Positions 1 through 6,666 of a stretch of 10,367 bases of DNA are shown here, in pieces. The position numbers were made by a program, and so were the translations under genes. Under the pieces are notes generated by a model, which searched no databases, was not told the DNA's origin, and saw only the letters and a list, made by a program, of their open reading frames with translations. How positions within the stretch are numbered: the stretch's first letter is position 1; each line of letters opens with the position of its first letter. This DNA comes from PALSA-1006 sp964532405 (GTDB taxonomy: Bacteria > Pseudomonadota > Gammaproteobacteria > Burkholderiales > Gallionellaceae), in the NCBI GenBank assembly GCA_964532405.1, contig CAZHIC010000056.1, positions 1-10,367 on the forward strand. The letters are read 5' to 3'.

Positions 1-581
1 GTGGTGGTTTCCTCGGTCACGCCCTTTACGGCAGCCAGACGCACGGAGTACCAAGTCTTATCCACAGCCAGCTTGGCTTTGATGGAGTTGAACAAACAGA
101 TTTCTTCTTCCGAGCTCGGGTTGTTCAGCAGGGAAGCGTCTTTTTCAGCACGCGCACCCAGATGCAGCAACAGGGTGGCATCGCCGCCGTCATCCAGAAT
201 CATGTTGGAATAGCCACCATCCGCCCATTCAAAAATGCGGTGCGTGTAGTCCCAATATTCAACCAATGATTCGCCTTTGACCGCGAACACTGGTGTGCCG
301 CCGGCAGCAATCGCAGCGGCAGCGTGATCTTGCGTGGAATAGATGTTGCAGGAAGCCCAACGCACTTGCGCGCCCAATGCGTTCAGCGTCTCGATCAGCA
401 CGCCGGTTTGGATGGTCATGTGCAGCGAGCCGGTGATGCGCGCGCCCTTGAGTGGTTGGCTAGTGGTAAATTCCTTGCGGATGGCCATCAGGCCGGGCAT
501 TTCGATTTCGGCGATAGCCAGTTCTTTGCGGCCCCAAGCGGCCAAGTTGATGTCGGCAACGACATAGTCTTTAGTTGACAT
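1..581 (-). CDS. ahcY: Adenosylhomocysteinase (SAH hydrolase), N-terminal part, cut by the window edge
   Basis: The enzyme hydrolyses S-adenosylhomocysteine to adenosine and homocysteine in the cytoplasm, relieving product inhibition of SAM-dependent methyltransferases and returning homocysteine to the methionine cycle. Reading from the ATG at 581-579, 193 codons are visible. They begin MSTKDYVVADINLAAWGRKE and include the family blocks GSLHMTIQTGVLIETL, SCNIYSTQDHAAAAI, KGESLVEYWDYTHRIFEW and DDGGDATLL, all from the substrate-binding domain. The NPSSEEE...KTWYSV stretch fits the roughly 40-residue insert of the longer bacterial AhcY form. The reading frame leaves the window in the conserved GVTEETT block, so the NAD-binding Rossmann domain and C-terminus lie outside. 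A GGAG Shine-Dalgarno at 591-588 lies 6 nt before the ATG and is embedded in the riboswitch expression platform. The upstream neighbour is metK, on the same strand. The identification is secure; only the length is unknown. Confidence 0.97.
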   Translation of the reverse strand, partial: MSTKDYVVADINLAAWGRKELAIAEIEMPGLMAIRKEFTTSQPLKGARITGSLHMTIQTGVLIETLNALGAQVRWASCNIYSTQDHAAAAIAAGGTPVFAVKGESLVEYWDYTHRIFEWADGGYSNMILDDGGDATLLLHLGARAEKDASLLNNPSSEEEICLFNSIKAKLAVDKTWYSVRLAAVKGVTEETT

Positions 582-587
582 AAAGCA

Positions 588-693
588 CTCCATTCAGGTT
601 AGTGAATGGGCGCCGTTGCTACAGTTGAACCATCTCCACCAAGCCTGACAGATTCACCTCGCGGTAACTGCTGCAGCGCCCCTCGGTGGGATG
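588..693 (-). promoter_or_regulatory. SAH riboswitch (ahcY leader) with expression platform
   Basis: The 5'UTR of ahcY matches the S-adenosylhomocysteine riboswitch class. On the minus strand, P1 pairs 693-682 (CATCCCACCGAG) with 643-631 (CTTGGTGGAGATG), giving 12 pairs with one bulged A. The conserved core CCGAGGGGCGCTGC follows, then a P2 region with a GCGA tetraloop, then GTCAGGCTTGG and CAACGGCGCCC. GGGCGC (681-676) is complementary to GCGCCC (613-608), forming the class-defining pseudoknot P4. Just downstream, CCATTCA (609-603) can instead pair with TGAATGG (596-590), which covers the first two G of the GGAG Shine-Dalgarno. P4 and this hairpin share 608-609, so they are mutually exclusive. 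SAH binding should therefore free the ribosome site and raise AhcY synthesis, as known for this class. The core identification is from direct sequence match; the switching model is inference from pairing. Confidence 0.93.
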
Positions 694-704
694 GGTGATA
701 CGAA

Positions 705-1880
705 TTACAGTCCTGCGTCAGCCTTCAAGATAGCCGCCTTGTCGGTCGCTTCCCAAGTGAAGTCCGGCTCCTCGCGACCGAAGTGACCGTAAGCCGCGGT
801 GTTCTGGTAGATCGGACGCAGCAGGTTGAGCATTTGCACGATGCCTTTCGGACGCAGGTCGAAATGCGTCTTGACCAACTCGGTGATCTTCTCGTCGGAG
901 ATTTTTCCTGTGCCGTAAGTGGTGACCATGATGCTGGTCGGTTGCGCCACGCCGATGGCGTAACTGATTTGCACCAGGCACTTGTCGGCCAAACCTGCGG
1001 CAACAATGTTCTTTGCCACATAACGTCCGGCATAGGCCGCCGAGCGGTCAACTTTGGAAGGGTCTTTACCGGAGAATGCGCCGCCGCCGTGAGGCGCTGC
1101 ACCGCCGTAGGTGTCAACAATGATCTTGCGGCCGGTCAAGCCGGCATCGCCGTGCGGGCCGCCGATTTCAAAACAGCCAGTCGGGTTGACCAGATATTTG
1201 ATCTCGCCCTTGATCAGTTCTTTAGGCAGCATCGGCTTGATGATGTCTTCGATGATTGCTTCATGCAGTGCTTTTTGCTTTTCCGGCGGAGAAAATTCCG
1301 GGGAATGCTGGGTGGACAGCACGACGGTGTCGATACTGTGCGGCTTGCCGTGCATGTATTTAACGGTGACCTGACTCTTGGCATCCGGGCGCAGCCAAGG
1401 CAAACGACCGTCTTTGCGCAGCAGCGCTTGACGTTCAACGATGCGGTGCGACAGGTAGATCGGCAGCGGCATCAAAGTGTCGGTTTCGTTGCAGGCATAG
1501 CCGAACATCAGGCCTTGGTCGCCCGCGCCTTGATTCAAGTAATCGTCGGAAGCGCGATCCACGCCTTGAGCGATGTTCGGGCTTTGCGTGCCGTAGCACA
1601 CATGCACCGAGCAACCGTCCGCGTCGAAGCGCAGGTTCGGGTCGTCATAGCCGATGCGGCGGATGGTGTCGCGCGCGACCTTGGCGTAATTTACATTAGC
1701 GCTGGTAGTGATTTCGCCGGCCAACACAGTCAAGCCGGTGGTGACCAATGTCTCGGCAGCTACACGCGCATAAGGGTCTTGGGCTAGAATAGCGTCCAGA
1801 ATGGCGTCGGAAATTTGATCGGCAACCTTATCTGGGTGGCCTTCGGAAACAGATTCAGATGTAAAAAAATATTCGCTCAT
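705..1880 (-). CDS. metK: S-adenosylmethionine synthetase (methionine adenosyltransferase)
   Basis: MetK makes SAM from methionine and ATP, releasing phosphate and pyrophosphate; it is a cytoplasmic tetramer in characterised bacteria. The 391-residue protein is close to the usual ~385-400. Visible signatures are GHPDKVADQ at residues 14-22 (catalytic-site His15 and metal-binding Asp17), GAGDQG at 118-123 and the glycine-rich GGGAFSGKDPSKVDRSAAY from residue 265, all hallmark MetK blocks. The ATG at 1880 starts MSEYFFTSESVSEGHPDK, the standard N-terminus, so the start is reliable even though only a weak GAGTGG (1896-1891) precedes it. The gene is first in a minus-strand unit with ahcY; the stop at 707-705 is followed within about 12 nt by the SAH riboswitch. 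An extended -10 promoter lies 39 bp upstream. The product of MetK-dependent methylation is the substrate of AhcY, so the pairing makes metabolic sense. Confidence 0.98.
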   Translation of the reverse strand: MSEYFFTSESVSEGHPDKVADQISDAILDAILAQDPYARVAAETLVTTGLTVLAGEITTSANVNYAKVARDTIRRIGYDDPNLRFDADGCSVHVCYGTQSPNIAQGVDRASDDYLNQGAGDQGLMFGYACNETDTLMPLPIYLSHRIVERQALLRKDGRLPWLRPDAKSQVTVKYMHGKPHSIDTVVLSTQHSPEFSPPEKQKALHEAIIEDIIKPMLPKELIKGEIKYLVNPTGCFEIGGPHGDAGLTGRKIIVDTYGGAAPHGGGAFSGKDPSKVDRSAAYAGRYVAKNIVAAGLADKCLVQISYAIGVAQPTSIMVTTYGTGKISDEKITELVKTHFDLRPKGIVQMLNLLRPIYQNTAAYGHFGREEPDFTWEATDKAAILKADAGL

Positions 1881-1918
1881 GAGGATTTAACCACTCTGGA
1901 AAAATTAACAGGGCGCGG

Positions 1919-1946
1919 ATTATAGCAAAAACTTCGGATTTGGTAG
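1919..1946 (-). promoter_or_regulatory. Putative sigma70 extended -10 promoter for metK(-ahcY)
   Basis: On the minus strand, positions 1924-1919 read TATAAT, a perfect -10 hexamer. It is preceded by TGC (1927-1925), which makes an extended -10 element. With a 16-bp spacer the -35 would be CTACCA (1946-1941), matching only 3 of 6 consensus bases; an extended -10 commonly compensates for a poor -35. Transcription would start near 1912, giving a leader of about 32 nt before the metK ATG. This stretch is shared with the leader of the divergent acyltransferase gene. No mapped start site is available. Confidence 0.65.
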
Positions 1947-1967
1947 CTTTATGGATTCTTTCTCTTG

Positions 1968-2852
1968 ATGGTGTGGTTCTTTAACCAGTTAGCGTGCTTG
2001 CCTTTGTCGGTGTTGCATCGCCTTGGCATAGCTTTCGGCTGGGTCACCTATTGGAGCTCTGAGCGGTATGCCGGGCGTCTGCGTGAAAATCTGCGCCACG
2101 GGTTGCAATTTTCGTCCTCTCCCCCTGCATGGGGGAAGGAACAGTTTCAAAAGGTACTGCGCGCTAACATAAGCGAGGCCGGCAAGAGCGTAATGGAATT
2201 GCCGTGGGTATGGCGGCGTCCATTGGGTGAGGTGGTAGCCAACGTTGTGCAATGCCACGGATGGGAATTTGTTGAAGCAGCACGCGCACAAGACAAAGGC
2301 GTGATCGTTTTGACGCCGCACTTCGGTTGTTTCGAGTTGATCGGCCTTTATGTGGCGGCACGCCTGCCGATGACCTGCTTGTATCGCCGCCCGCGCTGGC
2401 AGTTTTTGGATACCTTGATGCATGAAGGCCGCGAACGCGGACAAATGAAACTGGCTCCAGCCGATCTGGGCGGTGTGCGTCTGTTGCTCAAGGCGCTCAA
2501 ACGTGGCGAGATCATCGGTATTTTGCCGGACCAAGTGCCGGGCAATGGCGAAGGCGAGTGGGTGCCGTTTTTTGGGCGTCCCGCCTACACCATGACGCTG
2601 ATCGGACGCTTGATACAATCCAGCGGTGCAGCGGTGGTGATGTGTCACGCCGAGCGTTTGCCGCACGGCAAAGGTTACATCATGCGTTTTGCCCCGCTGT
2701 CGTTCGACACCACAGCACCTATATCCCCCCAGATGAATGCCGCCCTGGAAGCCGTGGTGTGTTCATGCCCGGAGCAATATCTGTGGAGTTACAACCGCTA
2801 CAAAGTCCCGCGCGGCGTGGCGCCGCCGGACGCAGTCAAGGAGCAGGCATGA
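1968..2852 (+). CDS. Lipid A biosynthesis acyltransferase, LpxL/HtrB family (first of pair)
   Basis: This is a member of the lysophospholipid acyltransferase superfamily that adds a secondary acyl chain, typically from acyl-ACP, to Kdo-lipid A at the cytoplasmic face of the inner membrane. The 294-residue length is typical. The N-terminus (residues 1-25) is hydrophobic and fits the membrane anchor of LpxL proteins. The catalytic HX4E motif is TPHFGCFE, with His118 and Glu123. Further family blocks are YRRPRWQFLD, GILPDQVPGNGEGEWVPFFGRPA and the C-terminal EQYLWSYNRYK. The ATG at 1968 was chosen; an in-frame TTG directly before it (1965) is less likely. Neither has a clear Shine-Dalgarno, so the true start, or a leaderless transcript, remains open. 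The stop overlaps the start of a second acyltransferase. Whether it is LpxL-like or LpxM-like, and which chain it transfers, cannot be read from sequence alone, so no symbol is given. Confidence 0.9.
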   Translation: MVWFFNQLACLPLSVLHRLGIAFGWVTYWSSERYAGRLRENLRHGLQFSSSPPAWGKEQFQKVLRANISEAGKSVMELPWVWRRPLGEVVANVVQCHGWEFVEAARAQDKGVIVLTPHFGCFELIGLYVAARLPMTCLYRRPRWQFLDTLMHEGRERGQMKLAPADLGGVRLLLKALKRGEIIGILPDQVPGNGEGEWVPFFGRPAYTMTLIGRLIQSSGAAVVMCHAERLPHGKGYIMRFAPLSFDTTAPISPQMNAALEAVVCSCPEQYLWSYNRYKVPRGVAPPDAVKEQA

Positions 2853-3724
2853 TAGTGCGCTTTGCAGTATTTATATTTTGGTTGATGCACTTTCTACCGT
2901 TCCGCGTGTTGGTGGAGATTGGCAATGCTTTGGGTTTGTTGTTCTACATGATGGCGACAGAGCGCCGTTTTGTAGCGACCGTCAACCTCACGCTATGCTT
3001 TCCCGATATGAACGAAGACGCACGCAAAAAACTCGTGCGCGAGCACTTCAAAATGTTCGGTCGCGGCCTCATCGAGCGCAGCATCCTGTGGTGGTCTAGC
3101 GCCGAGCGCATCAGCAGCTTGATCCGCGTGGAGGGCACCGAACATTTTGAAGCGATCAAAAATAAGCCCTCCATCTTGCTCACGCCGCACTTCGTCGGCA
3201 TGGATGTCGGTGGTCAGTGGGTCGCGCAACACACCGATACCGTGTGTATGTATGCGAATCAGAAAAACCTCTATCTGACTGATCTGCTCCTGCGAAAGCG
3301 CGCCCGCTTCGGTAACCAGCGTCTGTATTCGCGTTTTCAAGGGCTGCGTCCCATCTTAAAGGGGATGCGTGAAGGCATGCCGTTCATCTACCCGCCGGAT
3401 CAGGATCAGGGCATCAAAGACGGCGCGTTCATTCCCTTTTTTGGCGTACCTGCCGCCACCATGACCTCGGTGCCGCGCATCGCGCAGATGACTGGCGCGA
3501 AGATCGTGCCCGGCATCACGCGTCTGTTGCCCGGCGGCGCAGGTTATGTGCTGACCTTTTATCCCGCATGGGAAAATTATCCCAGCGGCGATGAAATCGC
3601 CGATGCGCGCCGTATGAACGAATTTATCGAGCAGCGCGTACTGGAAATGCCGGAACAGTATTTCTGGTTGCACAAACGTTTTAAGACTCGACCCGACGGT
3701 GAAGCAAGTTTTTATCCGGAGTAA
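2849..3724 (+). CDS. Lipid A biosynthesis acyltransferase, LpxL/LpxM family (second of pair)
   Basis: This 291-residue protein is a second LpxL-type acyltransferase. It has a hydrophobic N-terminus (MIVRFAVFIFWLMHFLPF), the catalytic motif TPHFVGMD with His114 and Asp119 (HX4D), then YPPDQDQGIKDGAFIPFFGVPA (substrate/ACP block) and MPEQYFWLHKRFKTR near the C-terminus. The start is the ATG at 2849, which overlaps the preceding stop as ATGA. An AAGGAG at 2838-2843, 5 nt upstream, makes this choice strong and implies translational coupling. The same frame stays open further upstream to 2558, but that part lies inside the first acyltransferase and is not coding. Divergence from gene 1, including Asp instead of Glu in the catalytic motif, suggests an old duplication with distinct acyl chain or position specificity. 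The family assignment is firm; the exact reaction is not. Confidence 0.92.
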   Translation: MIVRFAVFIFWLMHFLPFRVLVEIGNALGLLFYMMATERRFVATVNLTLCFPDMNEDARKKLVREHFKMFGRGLIERSILWWSSAERISSLIRVEGTEHFEAIKNKPSILLTPHFVGMDVGGQWVAQHTDTVCMYANQKNLYLTDLLLRKRARFGNQRLYSRFQGLRPILKGMREGMPFIYPPDQDQGIKDGAFIPFFGVPAATMTSVPRIAQMTGAKIVPGITRLLPGGAGYVLTFYPAWENYPSGDEIADARRMNEFIEQRVLEMPEQYFWLHKRFKTRPDGEASFYPE

Positions 3725-3734
3725 TTAGCTAATT
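3723..3734. repeat. 12-bp perfect palindrome between the acyltransferase pair and ubiD
   Basis: AATTAGCTAATT is a perfect palindrome that includes the last two bases of the second acyltransferase stop codon. It fills most of the 20-bp gap before ubiD. No Shine-Dalgarno is visible at a normal distance before the ubiD ATG (3745); the nearest GGAG (3718-3721) is about 23 nt away. Function is unknown, and the AT-rich palindrome may be chance. Confidence 0.35.
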
Positions 3735-3744
3735 TGTTAACCAT

Positions 3745-5208
3745 ATGAAATATCACGACTTACGCGATTTCATCGCCCAGCTGGAAAAGATGGGCGAACT
3801 CAAGCGGGTTTCCGCCCCCGTCTCCACGCATCTTGAGATGACGGAGATATGTGACCGCGTGTTGCGCGCGCAAGGCCCTGCGGTGCTGTTCGAGAATCCT
3901 GTCGGACATACGATGCCGGTGCTCGCCAACCTGTTCGGCACGCCGCGCCGCGTGGCGCTGGGCATGGGCGAAGAGAACGTCAGCGCACTGCGCGAAGTGG
4001 GCAAACTGCTCGCCTACCTGAAAGAGCCCGAGCCGCCCAAAGGATTGAAAGATGCGTGGGACAAATGGCCGGTGCTGAAGCAGGTGCTCACCATGTCGCC
4101 CAAGGTACTGTCTTCAGCGCCGTGTCAGGAGATCGTGTGGGAAGGCAAGGACGTGGACTTATCCAAGTTGCCGATACAGCATTGCTGGCCGGGCGATGTG
4201 GCGCCGCTCATCACTTGGGGGCTGGTGGTTACGCGCGGCCCGAACAAGGCGCGCCAGAATCTCGGCATCTATCGCCAGCAGGTGATCGCGCCGAACAAGG
4301 TCATCATGCGTTGGTTGGCGCATCGCGGCGGCGCGCTGGATTTTCGCGATCACTGTGTAAAAAATCCGGGGCAGCCATTTCCTATCGCGGTGGTGATCGG
4401 TGCTGATCCGGCGACTATCCTTGGTGCAGTGACGCCGGTGCCGGATTCCTTATCCGAATATCAATTCGCCGGGTTGCTGCGCGGCGCGAAGACCGAGTTG
4501 GTGAAGTGTCTGGGCAGCGACCTGCAAGTACCCGCATCCGCCGAGATCGTGCTGGAAGGGGTGATCCACCCCAATGAAATGGCGCTGGAAGGCCCTTACG
4601 GCGACCACACCGGCTACTACAACGAGCAGGACAAATTTCCGGTATTCACCATCGAGCGCATCACCCTGCGCTCTAACCCGATCTACCATTCCACCTACAC
4701 TGGCAAACCGCCCGACGAACCGGCCATGCTGGGTGTGGCGCTGAACGAAGTGTTTGTGCCGCTGCTGCAAAAACAGTTTCCCGAGATTGTGGATTTCTAT
4801 CTGCCGCCGGAAGGCTGCTCGTATCGCATGGCGGTGGTGAGCATCAAGAAGCAATACGCCGGACACGCCAAGCGCGTGATGTTCGGCATCTGGTCCTACC
4901 TGCGCCAGTTCATGTACACCAAATTCATCATCGTGGTGGATGACGACATCGATGTGCGCGATTGGAAAGAAGTCATGTGGGCGATCACCACGCGCATGGA
5001 TCCGGTACGCGACACGTTGCTGGTGGAGAACACGCCTATCGACTACCTCGACTTCGCCAGCCCGGTGTCAGGATTGGGCGGCAAGATGGGGCTGGATGCC
5101 ACCAACAAATGGCCGGGCGAAACGCAGCGCGAATGGGGTACGCCCATCGTCATGGATGCGGCGGTGAAAGCCAAAGTGGATGCGATGTGGGACGAGTTGG
5201 GATTATAA
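3745..5208 (+). CDS. ubiD: UbiD, 4-hydroxy-3-polyprenylbenzoate decarboxylase
   Basis: UbiD decarboxylates 4-hydroxy-3-polyprenylbenzoate to polyprenylphenol, an early ring step of ubiquinone synthesis. It uses prenylated FMN supplied by UbiX, which is not in this window. The 487-residue length fits the family (about 490). The N-terminus MKYHDLRDFIAQLEKMGELKRV is standard. The cofactor/metal region QNLGIYRQQVIAPNKVIMRW covers residues 171-190 (Asn172 and Arg177 are likely functional) and is followed by LAHRGGALDF. The block HPNEMALEGPYGDHTGYY carries Glu278 and Glu282, candidates for the Glu-Arg-Glu catalytic set. The C-terminal VSGLGGKMGLDATNKWPGE is typical of true UbiD rather than of aromatic-acid decarboxylase relatives. 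It follows the acyltransferase gene after 20 bp on the same strand, so it is probably cotranscribed. Its own ribosome site is weak. It is complete, with no frameshift. Confidence 0.96.
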   Translation: MKYHDLRDFIAQLEKMGELKRVSAPVSTHLEMTEICDRVLRAQGPAVLFENPVGHTMPVLANLFGTPRRVALGMGEENVSALREVGKLLAYLKEPEPPKGLKDAWDKWPVLKQVLTMSPKVLSSAPCQEIVWEGKDVDLSKLPIQHCWPGDVAPLITWGLVVTRGPNKARQNLGIYRQQVIAPNKVIMRWLAHRGGALDFRDHCVKNPGQPFPIAVVIGADPATILGAVTPVPDSLSEYQFAGLLRGAKTELVKCLGSDLQVPASAEIVLEGVIHPNEMALEGPYGDHTGYYNEQDKFPVFTIERITLRSNPIYHSTYTGKPPDEPAMLGVALNEVFVPLLQKQFPEIVDFYLPPEGCSYRMAVVSIKKQYAGHAKRVMFGIWSYLRQFMYTKFIIVVDDDIDVRDWKEVMWAITTRMDPVRDTLLVENTPIDYLDFASPVSGLGGKMGLDATNKWPGETQREWGTPIVMDAAVKAKVDAMWDELGL

Positions 5209-5210
5209 AT

Positions 5211-5231
5211 AAGCCGGGATGATTCCGGCTT
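5211..5231. terminator. Small hairpin between converging ubiD and dacB, possible bidirectional terminator
   Basis: AAGCCGG (5211-5217) pairs perfectly with CCGGCTT (5225-5231) around a 7-nt loop. It lies directly after the ubiD stop and 36 bp beyond the dacB stop. On the plus strand it is followed by only TTATG; on the minus strand by ATTTATAA. The U-tracts are short, so strength is uncertain, but position between two convergent genes supports a shared terminator. Confidence 0.55.
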
Positions 5232-5267
5232 TATGCGGTCAGTTCATCTCGACGAATTCGATGAAGC

Positions 5268-6659
5268 CTATCGCTTTTGCAGCCACTCGATCAATACATC
5301 CTGAGCAGGACTGCCGAATTTCGCGTTCGGGTGGTTGATGAGAAACACTATGACCCATTCTTTGCCGCTCTTCGAGCGCACATAACCGGCGATGGTTTTG
5401 ACCCCTTCCAATGTGCCGGTCTTCAGATGCGCGTGACTGGCCGCAGCGCTCTCCTTGAGACGCTTCTTAACCGACCCATCCACGCCGAGTATGGGCAACG
5501 AGGCGGTGAACTCAGCGTTCAGCGGGCTATTTGCCGCACTTTGTAAAAGTTGCGCCAGATGTTGTGCGCTGACGCGCTCGTGACGCGATAAGCCGGCTCC
5601 ATTTTCCAATACCAGTTCGGGAAAGTTCAATTTCTTCTGTGCGAGCCAATCCTTCATGGCCTGTATGCTCAAAGGGATGGTTGCGGGCGTGGTCGTTTGC
5701 GTGCCCAGTGTCAGGAACAGTTGGCGCGCCATGACATTGTTGCTGAATTTATTGATGTCGCGAATGATCTCGGAAAGCGGGGCGGAATAGTGCGTGGCGA
5801 AGAGTTGTGCGGTGCCGGTGACCGTGCCTTCGCGCGTGTTTCCTTTCAGCGTGCCGCCGAGTTCCTGCCAGATCGCGTTGAACACTGCGGCGACATAGCG
5901 GGTGTGCGGCATGACGTTGAGGTTTTGCTCGCGTTCGCCGCATTCGCTCGGATAACCGCCTTGCAATACCACGCTGTCGCCGCGCGGTTGGATGCGGATG
6001 GCATCATCCCAATTCTCGCAGTTAGGGGCGGACTGGGGGGCAAGCTGGTTGTCCAACTGCATCCCGCCCAAAGCGGGTTCGCTGATGACTTTCAGGCGGT
6101 TGCCATCCGGCAGGTAACGTATGCGCAGCGTGTTGAAGTTCAGCAGAAGCGCGTCCGGTCCGACGTTGTAAGCACGCATGGGATCGTTGTCGAATTCGGC
6201 GGGGTCGTGTTCGGAAAGCTTGAAGAAGCTGCGATCCAGCACCAGGTCTCCCTGTATTTCACGCAGGCCGCGCGCGCGCAGTTCGCTCAGCCACAACCAG
6301 AATTGTTCGACGTTGAATTTCGGATCGCCGTATCCCTTCAGGATCAAATCGCCTTGCAGCACACCTTTTTCCAGCTTGCCATCCAGATAGGCTTCGGTCT
6401 TCCAAGTGTAGCTCGGGCCCAGCAATTCCAGACCGGCGTAAGTGGTGAGCAGCTTCATGGTCGAAGCCGGGTTCATCGCTTGTTTTGCATTGACGCTGAT
6501 CAGGGGCACGCGCGAGTTGATTTCGCGCACTTCGATGCTGACGCTGGACTGCGGGATATTCGCTTGCTTGAGCGCAACGCGCACCTCGTTAGGCAATGCG
6601 ATGGCGTGAGCATTGGAAATAAAGCTAAGGCAAAACAAAGGCAGGAAAATATATTTCAT
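5268..6659 (-). CDS. dacB: D-alanyl-D-alanine carboxypeptidase/endopeptidase, PBP4 type (DacB)
   Basis: This is a periplasmic class C low-molecular-mass penicillin-binding protein that trims D-Ala from peptidoglycan stem peptides and can cleave cross-links. The 463-residue precursor starts MKYIFLPLFCLSFISNAHA, a Sec signal peptide with a likely cut after AHA (residue 19). All three active-site motifs are present: SxxK as Ser66-Thr-Met-Lys69, SxN as Ser306-Asn-Asn308 and KTG at 413-415 (HLKTGTLEGV). The large stretch between SxxK and SxN fits the extra domains inserted in PBP4-type enzymes. The start ATG is 7 bp after the bioA stop, so the two genes form a minus-strand operon although their functions are unrelated. 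The Shine-Dalgarno is poor, so coupling to bioA translation is plausible. The gene converges on ubiD. Confidence 0.95.
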   Translation of the reverse strand: MKYIFLPLFCLSFISNAHAIALPNEVRVALKQANIPQSSVSIEVREINSRVPLISVNAKQAMNPASTMKLLTTYAGLELLGPSYTWKTEAYLDGKLEKGVLQGDLILKGYGDPKFNVEQFWLWLSELRARGLREIQGDLVLDRSFFKLSEHDPAEFDNDPMRAYNVGPDALLLNFNTLRIRYLPDGNRLKVISEPALGGMQLDNQLAPQSAPNCENWDDAIRIQPRGDSVVLQGGYPSECGEREQNLNVMPHTRYVAAVFNAIWQELGGTLKGNTREGTVTGTAQLFATHYSAPLSEIIRDINKFSNNVMARQLFLTLGTQTTTPATIPLSIQAMKDWLAQKKLNFPELVLENGAGLSRHERVSAQHLAQLLQSAANSPLNAEFTASLPILGVDGSVKKRLKESAAASHAHLKTGTLEGVKTIAGYVRSKSGKEWVIVFLINHPNAKFGSPAQDVLIEWLQKR

Positions 6660-6666
6660 AAGTGGC

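Noticed and set aside
324..578. Small plus-strand frames opposite ahcY
   Set aside because: The opposite strand encodes conserved AhcY blocks; these frames are shadows.
783..1787. 334-codon open frame on the plus strand opposite metK
   Set aside because: It is fully antisense to a well-conserved metK, has no recognisable domain and low-complexity composition typical of GC-driven shadow frames.
2558..2848. Upstream in-frame extension of the second acyltransferase
   Set aside because: The extension overlaps conserved coding of the first acyltransferase in another frame; the ATGA overlap with AAGGAG at 2838 fits a start at 2849.
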